Source: CAWDBV01 sp963800705
Lineage (GTDB): Bacteria > Actinomycetota > Thermoleophilia > Solirubrobacterales > 70-9
Assembly (NCBI GenBank): GCA_963800705.1
Contig: CAWDBV010000008.1
Location: 1-64,000, forward strand
DNA length: 64,000 nucleotides
Direction: 5' to 3'
Positions within the stretch are counted from its first letter, which is position 1, and each line of letters opens with the position of its first letter. The translations under genes and the position numbers were made by a program. Below the pieces are notes generated by a model. The model was not told the origin of the DNA. It saw only the letters and a list, made by a program, of their open reading frames with translations, and did not search any database. Below are positions 26,542 through 34,248 of the stretch, one piece after another.

Positions 26542-28409
26542 ACCGCGCATTCGCCTTCCCCGCGTTCGACCTTGTAGGGGGAGGCGCGGTTCCAGTCGAT
26601 GAACATGTTCATGTTTTCGAGCGAGAAGTCGACCGGCATCGCGAGGTCCTTGACCTCCTCCTCGAAGCGGTCGTATCCGATCCGCTCGGCGAAGTCGTTG
26701 AACTGCTCGCCCTCGTTGCGCTCGGCCTGGTAGAGGCGGACCCAGCGCTCGACCGCGTCGGGGACGCGCTTCGAGGGCAGGCGCGCCTTGAGCCGGTGGC
26801 CGAAGACGACCTCGCCGCCCTCGTAGTTGCCGCCGATGTGGGCGATGTAGGCGGGGATCGTCTTCTCGCCGACCTTGATCGAGGCGCCGTAGAAGCCGAT
26901 GTTGGCGATGTGGTGCTGGCTGCAGCCGTTCGGGCAGCCGCTCATCTTCACGTGCAGGCTCTTGGTCAGCGGGTCGTCGATCCCCATCTCCACGAGCCGC
27001 TTCTCGACGGCCTCGTTGAGGCCCATCGATGAAGTGATGCCGAGCTTGCAGCTGTCGGTGCCGGGGCAGCTGACGACGTCGGTGATCTCGTGGGCGCCGG
27101 CACGATCGAGGCCGAGCTCGCCGAGGCGCTGGTAGACGTCGTAGACCGACTCGTCGCGGACCCAGCGAAGGACGAGGTTCTGGTGCACGGTGGTGCGCGC
27201 GTAGCCGCCGGTGAACTCGCGCATGATCTCGCCGAGGCCGCGGAACTGGTCGGGGGTGAGGTCGCCCCGGAACGGGTTCACCTCGACGGTCGAGAAGCCC
27301 TCCTGGCGCTGCGGGAGGACGTTCGAGTCGCGGAAGGTGTCGAAGGCGCTCTGATCGCCGTTCGGGCTCGAGGGGGTCTCCGGGATAGCCGGGGCGTTGG
27401 CCTCCTCCTCGTCGTCGAAGCGCAGCCGCTGGACGTCGAAGTCGCGCTCGGCGACCCAGTCGCCCTCGAGCTCATCCTCGACGAGCTTGCGGAAGTTGTC
27501 CATGCCGATTTTGTCGACCAGCACCTTGATCCGGGCGCGCATCCGGTTCTCGCGCAGCCACTCCTGGCGGTCGAAGATCCGCAGCGCCGCCTCGGTCCAC
27601 ATCAGGTATTCGCCGTCGTCGGCGCCGACGAACTCGTTCAGGGTCGGCGCGATGCGGGGCATGATCGAGGTGCCGCCGCCGACCCGGATCTCGAAGCCCT
27701 TCTTGCCGTCCTTGATCCGCGGGATGAAGCCGACGTCGTGGATGCCGGTGATCGCGCGGTCGTCGTCGGTGGCGGTGAATGCTGTCTTCACCTTGCGCGG
27801 CATCAGCTGCGTGGTGGGGTGGCGGACGAAGTAGCGGATGTAGGCGGCGGCGTACGGGGTCGGGTCGAAGTGCTCGCCCTCGGTGACGCCGGCCCACGGG
27901 TCGCCGGTCACGTTGCGGATCGTGTTGCCGCAGCCCTCGCGCGAGGAGAGCTTGGCGTCGCCGAGCTCGCGGATCGCGGCGGCGGCGTCGGGAAGCGGGA
28001 TGTGGTGGATCTGGATGTTCTGGCGGGTCGTGATGTGGCCCTTGCCCAGCGGCGCGTACTGCTCGATCACGCTCGCGAAGGCGTCCATCTGCTCGGGGGT
28101 GACGCCGCCGAACGGGAGCTTGACGCGGATCATCTGCACGTCGGGCTGCCGCTGGCCGTAGACGCCCTGCTTGAGCCGGAAGCCGATGAACTGCTCCTCG
28201 GTCTGCTCGCCCTCGAGGAAGCGCCCGGCCTCGGTCTTGAAGTCGTCGAACTCGCGCTCGATGATCGGGATCGCGTGCCCCGGGACGTTGTCGTAGGTCT
28301 CGGGGTTCTCGAGCGAGCCCAGCTTGCCCTTCCCCTTCTGGTGCTCCTTGTCGGGGCTCTGCTTGAGACCCTCGAGGATCTCGCTGTCTGGAGTGGTTAC
28401 CGGTTCCAC
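26538..28409 (-). CDS. sir: ferredoxin-type sulfite (nitrite) reductase
   Basis: Six-electron reduction of sulfite to sulfide. GTG 28409. Two ferrite-reductase half domains: FIGFRLKQGVYGQRQPDVQM, HITTRQNIQIHHIPLPD and SSREGCGNTIRNVTGDPWAG in the first, TTVHQNLVLRWVRDESVYD in the second. The siroheme/4Fe-4S cysteines lie in VSCPGTDSCKLGIT and KMSGCPNGCSQHHIANIGFY. 623 residues, full length with no frameshift. No Cys-Tyr crosslink motif was checked, so nitrite as substrate cannot be excluded, but cysH and sat behind it argue for sulfite. First gene of the run. Confidence 0.94.
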   Translation of the reverse strand: MEPVTTPDSEILEGLKQSPDKEHQKGKGKLGSLENPETYDNVPGHAIPIIEREFDDFKTEAGRFLEGEQTEEQFIGFRLKQGVYGQRQPDVQMIRVKLPFGGVTPEQMDAFASVIEQYAPLGKGHITTRQNIQIHHIPLPDAAAAIRELGDAKLSSREGCGNTIRNVTGDPWAGVTEGEHFDPTPYAAAYIRYFVRHPTTQLMPRKVKTAFTATDDDRAITGIHDVGFIPRIKDGKKGFEIRVGGGTSIMPRIAPTLNEFVGADDGEYLMWTEAALRIFDRQEWLRENRMRARIKVLVDKIGMDNFRKLVEDELEGDWVAERDFDVQRLRFDDEEEANAPAIPETPSSPNGDQSAFDTFRDSNVLPQRQEGFSTVEVNPFRGDLTPDQFRGLGEIMREFTGGYARTTVHQNLVLRWVRDESVYDVYQRLGELGLDRAGAHEITDVVSCPGTDSCKLGITSSMGLNEAVEKRLVEMGIDDPLTKSLHVKMSGCPNGCSQHHIANIGFYGASIKVGEKTIPAYIAHIGGNYEGGEVVFGHRLKARLPSKRVPDAVERWVRLYQAERNEGEQFNDFAERIGYDRFEEEVKDLAMPVDFSLENMNMFIDWNRASPYKVERGEGECAV

Positions 28410-28421
28410 TGTGGAAATAGT

Positions 28422-28452
28422 ACTAAACCTGATCGGGTTGTAGGTATTTAGT
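28422..28452. promoter_or_regulatory. candidate operator overlapping the sir promoter
   Basis: ACTAAACC (28422-28429) and GGTATTTAGT (28443-28452) are imperfect inverted arms (ACTAAA..CC with a 2-base bulge), in an AT-rich patch unlike the surrounding DNA. Read on the minus strand, TACTAT lies seven bases before the sir GTG and could be a -10 element giving an almost leaderless transcript. A repressor bound to the repeat would block that promoter. No good -35 is visible. Confidence 0.45.
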
Positions 28453-28527
28453 CGGCGGAAACGGGGTTTTACCCGAGCTGATGAGGGTCAATCACGGAGC
28501 CCTCAATCACGCGCCTCGAGGGAAGGC

Positions 28528-28971
28528 TCAGTCGTCGGTTTCGATCCGCGCCGCGTCCTCGGGGAAGGGGGCGTAGCGGCCCCGCTCACGGAGGATCTCG
28601 GCGGCCCGGCCCGACTCGGCGACGTGGCCGTCCTCGGGCTCGATCGGCATCCCGCGCTCGACCCAGGCGTCGATCCCGCCCTCGAGCGAATGCGCGTCGA
28701 TGCCGGCGGTGCGCAGCGCCTCGGCCGCCATCGCCGAGCGCGAGCCCCCGTGGCAGTAGACGACCAGGGCGCCGTCGCCGGCGAGCTTTTCAGCCTGCGC
28801 GGAAAGGTCATTGAGGCCGACGTGCTTGGCGCCGGGGATCCGCCCCGCCTCCCACTCGTGCTCCTGGCGCACGTCGACGAGCTCCGCGTCACCGGCGTCG
28901 AGCATCTCTTTGACTCGCTCGGGGGGGAGCGGCGCGGCGTGCGCGGTTTGCTCGGGCTTCTCCTCGGCCAT
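28528..28971 (-). CDS. rhodanese-domain sulfurtransferase
   Basis: Single rhodanese domain. ATG 28971: MAEEKPEQTAHAAPLPPERV is a leader. LVDVRQEHEWEAGRIPGAKH is the conserved DVR...E...G.I.GA block, and VVYCHGGSRSAMAAEALRTA holds the catalytic cysteine in a CHGGSRS loop. LEGGIDAWVERGMPIEPED ends the domain. 147 residues. The ATG overlaps the dodecin stop (ATGA). May handle thiosulfate or persulfide sulfur; its nearness to the sulfite reductase is suggestive only. Confidence 0.9.
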   Translation of the reverse strand: MAEEKPEQTAHAAPLPPERVKEMLDAGDAELVDVRQEHEWEAGRIPGAKHVGLNDLSAQAEKLAGDGALVVYCHGGSRSAMAAEALRTAGIDAHSLEGGIDAWVERGMPIEPEDGHVAESGRAAEILRERGRYAPFPEDAARIETDD

Positions 28972-29180
28972 CAGTCGAGGTCGGTGCCTTCGACCAGGAA
29001 CGCGACCCGGACGTGGGCGCGCCATTCGTCGAGGTTCTCGCCGCGCAGCCCGGTCGAGACGATGTCGACGGCGCGGACGTTGCGGAGCGAGGTCTGGGCC
29101 TGCTTCAGCGCCTGTTGGCAGGCATCGTCGGACGACTTCTTGGAGCTGCCGACCAGCTCGATGATCTTCACTACTGCCAT
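28971..29180 (-). CDS. dodecin (flavin-storage protein)
   Basis: 69 residues, ATG 29180. VKIIELVGSSKKSSDDACQQ and LKQAQTSLRNVRAVDIVSTG match the dodecin fold (short strand, helix, two strands), ending WRAHVRVAFLVEGTDLD. Dodecins form dodecameric spheres that store riboflavin-type flavins or CoA/FMN. Here tryptophan sits in DEWRAH rather than in the usual central strand, where Ala-Val (RAVD) is found instead of a Trp, so flavin stacking may differ. Overlaps its neighbours on both sides, so the three genes are one unit. Confidence 0.88.
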   Translation of the reverse strand: MAVVKIIELVGSSKKSSDDACQQALKQAQTSLRNVRAVDIVSTGLRGENLDEWRAHVRVAFLVEGTDLD

Positions 29181-29380
29181 AGGTTCCTCCTTGCCTCGAC
29201 CCCTTCGTTGAGGGCCGCCCGGAGCCAGCGGCTCTCGGGCTCGGTGGACTGGGGGCTCGGCGCGGTCTCGGCCAGGAACTGCTCGAGCGCCGCCGCGATC
29301 GCCGCGGCCTCGCGGTCGGTGGCCCCGGCGGGCACCGAAATCTCGGGGCGCGGTGGCCGTCGCTTGCCGTTCGAGCTCAT
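29171..29380 (-). CDS. probable acyl-CoA carboxylase epsilon subunit
   Basis: 69 residues, ATG 29380. A basic start (SSNGKRRPPRPEISVPAGAT) leads to EAAAIAAALEQFLAETAP and SRWLRAALNEGVEARRNLW. The EEAAAIAAAL-helix followed by a Trp/Arg-rich C-terminus resembles the small epsilon subunits of actinobacterial acyl-CoA carboxylases, which bind between alpha and beta. The beta subunit gene lies 0.8 kb away in the same orientation, behind an opposite-strand methyltransferase. Low sequence conservation of this family limits confidence. Overlaps dodecin by 10 bp. Confidence 0.5.
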   Translation of the reverse strand: MSSNGKRRPPRPEISVPAGATDREAAAIAAALEQFLAETAPSPQSTEPESRWLRAALNEGVEARRNLWQ

Positions 29381-29400
29381 GCGCTCAGGCTACTGACAGA

Positions 29401-30168
29401 ATGGCGCGGGTGGCCGCCGAGATCCGCGACACCGACCGCCAGCCGAGCCCGGAGAGCCCCGGCGGGCAGCGCGAGGACACCGCGGCGCTGAACGCCGAGT
29501 TCTTCGCCACCGACAAGCACGCCGACGCGGTCGCCGAGCTCGACACCTTTCGCAACATCCGCGAGGCGGTCACCAAGGAGGTCGACGGGATAGGCCACAT
29601 GCTCGACGTCGGCAACGGCGGCGTGTTCGAGTACGAGACCGAGCGGGTCGGCTCGATCGTCGCCGTCGACCTCTTCCTCGACCAGCTGCCGGCCGACCGC
29701 TTCCCCGCCAACGTCACCGCGCGCAACGGCGATGCGCTCGCGCTCACCGAGCCCGAGGGCTCCTTCGACGCGGTGCTCGAGGCGTTCGTCTACCACCACA
29801 TCACCGGCGACGGGCCCGGTGACCTGGAGAAAAACGTCCGCACCGCGATCTCGGAGGCGAAGCGGATGCTGAAGCCCGGCGGGCGGCTGATCATCGGCGA
29901 GTCGTGCGTGCCACGCTGGTTCTACGGAGTCGAGCGGCTGATGTTCCGGCCGCTGGTCTGGCTCGCGAAGACGCCGCTGCTCGGCGGCCACCCGGCGGTG
30001 ATGCAGCTCTACCCGGAGAAGCTCAGCGAGCTGGTCGGCGAACAGCTCGAGCTCGAGCGCGCCTACCGGATCCCTCACGGCCGCTGGATCACGCAGTTCG
30101 GGATCAAGTGGCCGACCGCGCTGACCCCGGCGCGGCCGTGGATCGTGGTCGGGCGCAAGCGGAGCTGA
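29401..30168 (+). CDS. class I SAM methyltransferase
   Basis: ATG 29401 is preferred over upstream in-frame codons because the upstream part is antisense to the small carboxylase gene. The product starts MARVAAEIRDTDRQPSPESP. VDGIGHMLDVGNGGVFEYET is motif I, with N in place of the usual C/G (DVGNGG). IVAVDLFLDQLPADRFPANV, SFDAVLEAFVYHHITGDGPG and RMLKPGGRLIIGESCVP are motifs II-IV. 255 residues. Family similar to small-molecule or lipid methyltransferases; substrate unknown. Convergent with the carboxylase beta gene. Confidence 0.82.
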   Translation: MARVAAEIRDTDRQPSPESPGGQREDTAALNAEFFATDKHADAVAELDTFRNIREAVTKEVDGIGHMLDVGNGGVFEYETERVGSIVAVDLFLDQLPADRFPANVTARNGDALALTEPEGSFDAVLEAFVYHHITGDGPGDLEKNVRTAISEAKRMLKPGGRLIIGESCVPRWFYGVERLMFRPLVWLAKTPLLGGHPAVMQLYPEKLSELVGEQLELERAYRIPHGRWITQFGIKWPTALTPARPWIVVGRKRS

Positions 30169-30180
30169 GAGCTGACCAAG

Positions 30181-30204
30181 CCCCGCCCGGACGCGAAGCG
30201 GGGG
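30181..30204. terminator. bidirectional hairpin between convergent genes
   Basis: CCCCGC (30181-30186) pairs with GCGGGG (30198-30203) around an 11-base loop, exactly in the 46-bp gap between convergent stops at 30168 and 30215. No T-run follows on either strand, as is common for terminators of high-GC Actinobacteria. Confidence 0.5.
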
Positions 30205-30214
30205 ACGCGGCGTC

Positions 30215-31783
30215 TTACAAGGGGATGTTGCCGTGCTTGCGCTTCGGCTGCTCGACACGCTTCGTCTTCAGCGTGTGGAGGGCGCGGATCAGCTTCGGGC
30301 GCGTCTCGTGGGGGACGATGACGTCGTCTATGTAGCCGCGCTCGGCCGCCGAGTAGGGGTTGGCGAAGTGCGCCTTGTAGTCGTAAATCAGCTTCTCGCG
30401 CCGCTCGTCGGGGGTCGGCGACTGGGCGATGTCCTTGCGGTAGATGATGTTGACCGCGCCCTCGGGGCCCATCACCGCAACCTCGGCGGTCGGCCAGGCG
30501 AAGTTGAAGTCGGCGAGCATGTGCTTCGAGTTCATGACGTCGTAGGCGCCGCCGTAGGCCTTGCGGGTGACGACGGTCAGCTTTGGCACCGTCGCCTCGG
30601 TGAAGGCGTAGAGCAGCTTGGCGCCGTGGCGGATGATCCCGTTCCACTCCTGGTCGGTGCCGGGCAGGAACCCCGGCACGTCGGTGAAGGTGAGCAGCGG
30701 GATGTTGAAGGCGTCGCAGGTGCGCACGAAGCGGGCCGCCTTCTCGGATGACTCGATGTCGAGCACCCCGGCGAGGTGGGCGGGCTGGTTGCCGACCACC
30801 CCGACCGGCATCCCGTCGAGGCGCGAGTAGCCGCAGATGATGTTCTTGGCGAAGTGCTCGTGGACTTCGAAGAAATCGCCGTCGTCGACGATCCGCGAGA
30901 CGACCTCGCGCATGTCGTAGGGCTTCGAGGGATCGTCGGGGACGAGCGAGTCGAGCTCGGGGTCCTGGCGGTCGGGGTCGTCGGCGGGTTCGACGCGAGG
31001 CGGCAGCTCGAGGTTGTTGAGAGGCAGGAAGCTCATCAGGTAGCGGACGTCCTCGAGGCAGGCCTCCTCGTCCTCGGAGGCGAAGTGGGCGACGCCCGAC
31101 TTCGAGTTGTGGCTCATCGCGCCGCCGAGCTCCTCGAACTCGACCTCCTCCCCGGTCACGGTCTTGATCACCTCGGGGCCGGTGATGAACATGTGCGAGG
31201 TCTCCTTGACCATGAAGATGAAGTCGGTCATCGCCGGCGAGTAGACGGCGCCGCCCGCGCACGGCCCCATGATGATGCTGATCTGCGGGATCACGCCCGA
31301 GCACTGCACGTTGCGGACGAAGACGTCGCCGTAGGCGCCGAGCGAAACGACGCCCTCCTGGATCCGCGCCCCGCCCGAGTCGTTGATCCCGATCACCGGC
31401 GCGCCGACCTGCGCCGCCAGGTCCATGACCTTGACCATCTTCTCGGCCATCACCTCGCCGAGCGAGCCGCCGAAGACGGTGAAGTCCTGGCTGAAGACGA
31501 ACACCGTGCGGCCGTCGATCGTGCCGTAGCCGGTCACGACCGCGTCGCCGTAGGGCCTCCGCTTGTCCATCTCGAACTCGTGGGTGCGGTGGCGGACGAA
31601 GGTGTCGAGCTCCTCGAAGGAGCCCGGGTCGAGCAGCTTCTCGATCCGCTCGCGGGCGGTCAGCTTCCCCTTCGCGTGCTGCTTTTCGACCGCCTCCTCG
31701 GACCCGGCGTGGATCGCCTCGTGGCGGAGCTCGTTCAGGTAGGCGAGCTTCTCCTCATGGGTCTCGGGGAACTTCTCTCTCAC
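30215..31783 (-). CDS. acyl-CoA (propionyl/acetyl-CoA) carboxylase beta subunit
   Basis: Carboxyltransferase subunit. GTG 31783. KLTARERIEKLLDPGSFEEL, VFVFSQDFTVFGGSLGEVMA, GAPVIGINDSGGARIQEGVV (acyl-CoA pocket), IIMGPCAGGAVYSPAMTDFI (oxyanion hole GPCAGG), and in the C-terminal half VPGFLPGTDQEWNGIIRHGA, RKAYGGAYDVMNSKHMLADF and WPTAEVAVMGPEGAVNIIY. 522 residues, full length with no frameshift. The AYDVM stretch with D at the residue that sets acyl preference suggests propionyl-CoA, in line with the mutase at 53.4 kb; this is inference. Partner alpha subunit at 17830. Confidence 0.95.
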   Translation of the reverse strand: MREKFPETHEEKLAYLNELRHEAIHAGSEEAVEKQHAKGKLTARERIEKLLDPGSFEELDTFVRHRTHEFEMDKRRPYGDAVVTGYGTIDGRTVFVFSQDFTVFGGSLGEVMAEKMVKVMDLAAQVGAPVIGINDSGGARIQEGVVSLGAYGDVFVRNVQCSGVIPQISIIMGPCAGGAVYSPAMTDFIFMVKETSHMFITGPEVIKTVTGEEVEFEELGGAMSHNSKSGVAHFASEDEEACLEDVRYLMSFLPLNNLELPPRVEPADDPDRQDPELDSLVPDDPSKPYDMREVVSRIVDDGDFFEVHEHFAKNIICGYSRLDGMPVGVVGNQPAHLAGVLDIESSEKAARFVRTCDAFNIPLLTFTDVPGFLPGTDQEWNGIIRHGAKLLYAFTEATVPKLTVVTRKAYGGAYDVMNSKHMLADFNFAWPTAEVAVMGPEGAVNIIYRKDIAQSPTPDERREKLIYDYKAHFANPYSAAERGYIDDVIVPHETRPKLIRALHTLKTKRVEQPKRKHGNIPL

Positions 31784-31815
31784 GGGGCGATGAGTCTAGG
31801 GCTAGCCTTTTGACC

Positions 31816-32811
31816 GTGCCCGAGAGTGCAAAAAAGATCTCAGTCTGCGTACCCGCCTACAACGAGATCGAGCGCGCTGCCCGAGCTCCACCGCCGCGTC
31901 GAGGCGACGATGGCCGGATTGGGGGCCGAATGGGACCTGGTGATCAGCGACAACCAGTCCACCGACGGCACGCGCGAGTACCTGCGCAAGCTCGCCGAGC
32001 GCGATCCGCGGGTCAAGGTGCTCTGCTTTCGAGGAACTTCGGCCACGCCGCGGCGCACTTCGCGGTCCTCGAGCACGCGACCGGCGACTGGGCTGTGCTC
32101 ATGGACGCCGACCTCCAGGACGAGCCCGAGGCGATCCCGCAGATGCTCGCCAAGGCCGAGGAGGGCTACGACGTCGTCTACGCGACCCGGGCGCGGCGGC
32201 CCGAGGGCCCGCTGATGCGGCTCGCAACCCGCGCCTTTTACGCGGTCGCGAAACGGATCTCGCAGGTCCCGCAGCCGCCGAACGCCGGCCCCTTCTGCCT
32301 GATGAGCCGCCGGGTGGTCGACAAGGTCGCCAGCCTCCCCGAGCGAAACGTCTTCTTCCCGGGGCTGCGGGCCTTCGTCGGCTTCCGCCAGGCCGGGATT
32401 CCGCTCGAGCGGCCGGGGCGGGCGGGCGGCGGCCCGCGGCTCAACCTCCGCGACCGGATCCGCCACGCGCTCGACGGACTGCTCGCGTTCTCCAACATGC
32501 CGCTTCGCTTCGCGGCCTGGGTCGGGTTCGTGGTCGCGAGCCTGACCGCGGTGCTCGAGCTCGTCTTCCTCTACTTCAAGCTCCTCACCGACGTGCCGGT
32601 CGAGGGATTCACGGCGCTGATCACCGCGATCCTCTTCCTCGGCGGCGTGCAGCTGTTCACGCTCGGCGTCATCGGCCAGTACCTGGGCCGCGTCTACGAC
32701 GAGGTCAAGGGGCGGCCGCGCTACATCGTCGAGGAGGGGCTCAACCTCGGTGCCGAGCGACCCGAGGGTGACGGCCGCGAGGCCGTTCTGCCAGGGTCGC
32801 CGACCATCTGA
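31816..32811 (+). CDS. GT2 glycosyltransferase with two C-terminal TM helices (GtrB/DPM1-like)
   Basis: Transfers a sugar from NDP-sugar to undecaprenyl phosphate, by family. GTG 31816: KKISVCVPAYNEIER, then (after an insertion near 31876) LPELHRRVEATMAGLGAEWD, ISDNQSTDGTREYLRKLAER, SRNFGHAAAHFAVLEHATGD after a compensating deletion near 32036, and VLMDADLQDEPEAIP with the DxD-type motif. Two membrane helices near the end (FAAWVGFVVASLTAVLELVF; ITAILFLGGVQLFTLGVIGQ) and YLGRVYDEVKGRPRYIVEE are typical of GtrB/ArnC. 331 residues. Starts the polysaccharide region; stop overlaps the next start. Confidence 0.9.
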   Translation: MPESAKKISVCVPAYNEIERAARAPPPRRGDDGRIGGRMGPGDQRQPVHRRHARVPAQARRARSAGQGALLSRNFGHAAAHFAVLEHATGDWAVLMDADLQDEPEAIPQMLAKAEEGYDVVYATRARRPEGPLMRLATRAFYAVAKRISQVPQPPNAGPFCLMSRRVVDKVASLPERNVFFPGLRAFVGFRQAGIPLERPGRAGGGPRLNLRDRIRHALDGLLAFSNMPLRFAAWVGFVVASLTAVLELVFLYFKLLTDVPVEGFTALITAILFLGGVQLFTLGVIGQYLGRVYDEVKGRPRYIVEEGLNLGAERPEGDGREAVLPGSPTI

Positions 32812-33548
32812 TGGGCAGAAACGACAAGGCGCCGCCCCGGTGGCCGAAGCAGCTCCCCGAGCTGACCGACGAGCAGGAACGGATCCGCGGGGACTTTTAC
32901 CGGCTCTGGCTCGACGAGCTGCCGCGCAAGAACCTGCTCAAGCCGGTCGACTGGTTCCATCACCGCTACCCCTCGAAGCGCCCGCCGCCCGAGGGCGGCC
33001 GCACGCTCGAGGTCGGGGCCGGGTTCGGCAACCAGGTCCAGTACGAGGACCTGAGCCGCCAGCACTACGTCACCGTCGACCTTCGCGAGGAGATGATCGA
33101 GACGCTGCACGAGCGCTTTCCCGAGGTCGAGGGCCACGTCGCCGACGTCTCGAAGAGCCTGCCCTTCGGAGACGACGACTTCGACCGCGTGCTCGCCGTG
33201 CAGGTGCTCGAGCACATCCCCAACCTGCCGCCGGCGCTCGACGAGATCCGGCGGGTGACGAAACCCGACGGCAAGTTCGTGATCGTGATCCCGTGTGAGG
33301 GCGGCCGCGCCTACGAGGTCGCAAGGAGCATCAGCGCACGGCCGCTGTTCGAGAAGCGATACGGGACGAGCTACGACTGGTTCGTCGCCACCGAGCACTG
33401 CAACGTTCCCTGGGAGATAGAGCACGAGCTCAAGAAGCGCTTCACGATCGACGAGCGCACCTTCTTCCCGCTCCTCGTTCCCGCGGTGAACGCCAACCTG
33501 CTGATCGGGATCACCTGCACCCCATTGCCGGAGAACGGTGGACGCTGA
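32811..33548 (+). CDS. class I SAM methyltransferase
   Basis: ATG 32811, one base overlap with the GT2 stop. After an N-terminal helix (IRGDFYRLWLDELPRKNLLK) come RTLEVGAGFGNQVQYEDLSR (motif I), YVTVDLREEMIETLHERFPE, PFGDDDFDRVLAVQVLEHIP (motif II) and EIRRVTKPDGKFVIVIPCEG. 245 residues. Similar in layout to methyltransferases of capsule and O-antigen clusters. Coupled to the GT2 upstream and to a further methyltransferase downstream (11-bp overlap). Confidence 0.87.
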   Translation: MGRNDKAPPRWPKQLPELTDEQERIRGDFYRLWLDELPRKNLLKPVDWFHHRYPSKRPPPEGGRTLEVGAGFGNQVQYEDLSRQHYVTVDLREEMIETLHERFPEVEGHVADVSKSLPFGDDDFDRVLAVQVLEHIPNLPPALDEIRRVTKPDGKFVIVIPCEGGRAYEVARSISARPLFEKRYGTSYDWFVATEHCNVPWEIEHELKKRFTIDERTFFPLLVPAVNANLLIGITCTPLPENGGR

Positions 33549-34248
33549 GATCATCCGCCGCCAGGCCGAGGAGCAGTCCTCGGGCTGGTGGTTCCGGGGC
33601 CGCGCCGAGATCGTGCACTCGCTGCTGCCCGAGCCCGACGGCACCAAGCGAGTCGCCGACATCGGCTGCGGCTGGGGCGGGCTGACCGAGACGCTCTCGG
33701 CCTGGGGGAGCGTAGTCGGGGTCGAGCCCTCCGAGGCCGCGCGAGCGGAGGCGAAGCGCCGCGGCGTCGAGGTGCTGGCGGGCGAGGCCGACGCGTTGCC
33801 GCTCGAGGACGGCTCGGTCGACATCGTCGTCTCCACCGACGTGCTCGAGCACCTCGACGACGACGTCGCCGCGGTGCGCGAGATCGAGCGGGTGCTGGTT
33901 CCCGACGGGATCGCCCTCGTTACCGTGCCCGCCTATCCGCGCCTCTTCTCCAGCCACGACGTCGCCCTCGAGCACCGCCGCCGCTACACCCGGCGGACGA
34001 TCGCCGAGGCGATCCGGGCCGGGGGCCTCGAGCCCGAGCGGACCACCAACTTCAACTCGATCCTGCTCCCGGTCGCGGCGGCCTCGCGGCTCGCGACCCG
34101 CAACCGCCCGCCGAAGGCCCAGTCGGGGGCGGCACCGGGGCCGCTCAACGGCCTGCTCTACGGGACGATGCGGCTCGAGCGGGCGATGATCGGCCGCTTC
34201 GATTTGCCGGCGGGACTGACGATCGCGGTCAGGGCGCGGAAGCCGTGA
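33538..34248 (+). CDS. class I SAM methyltransferase
   Basis: GTG 33538. RRQAEEQSSGWWFRGRAEIV is the conserved N-terminal helix with paired Trp common in glycan-cluster methyltransferases. VADIGCGWGGLTETLSAWGS is motif I, DGSVDIVVSTDVLEHLDDDV motif II, VPDGIALVTVPAYPRLFSSH motif III and EHRRRYTRRTIAEAIRAGGL the late block. 236 residues; a hydrophobic stretch near 180-200 (FNSILLPVAAASRLA) may touch membrane. Overlaps the first of three polytopic proteins by 4 bp. Confidence 0.87.
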   Translation: MDAEIIRRQAEEQSSGWWFRGRAEIVHSLLPEPDGTKRVADIGCGWGGLTETLSAWGSVVGVEPSEAARAEAKRRGVEVLAGEADALPLEDGSVDIVVSTDVLEHLDDDVAAVREIERVLVPDGIALVTVPAYPRLFSSHDVALEHRRRYTRRTIAEAIRAGGLEPERTTNFNSILLPVAAASRLATRNRPPKAQSGAAPGPLNGLLYGTMRLERAMIGRFDLPAGLTIAVRARKP

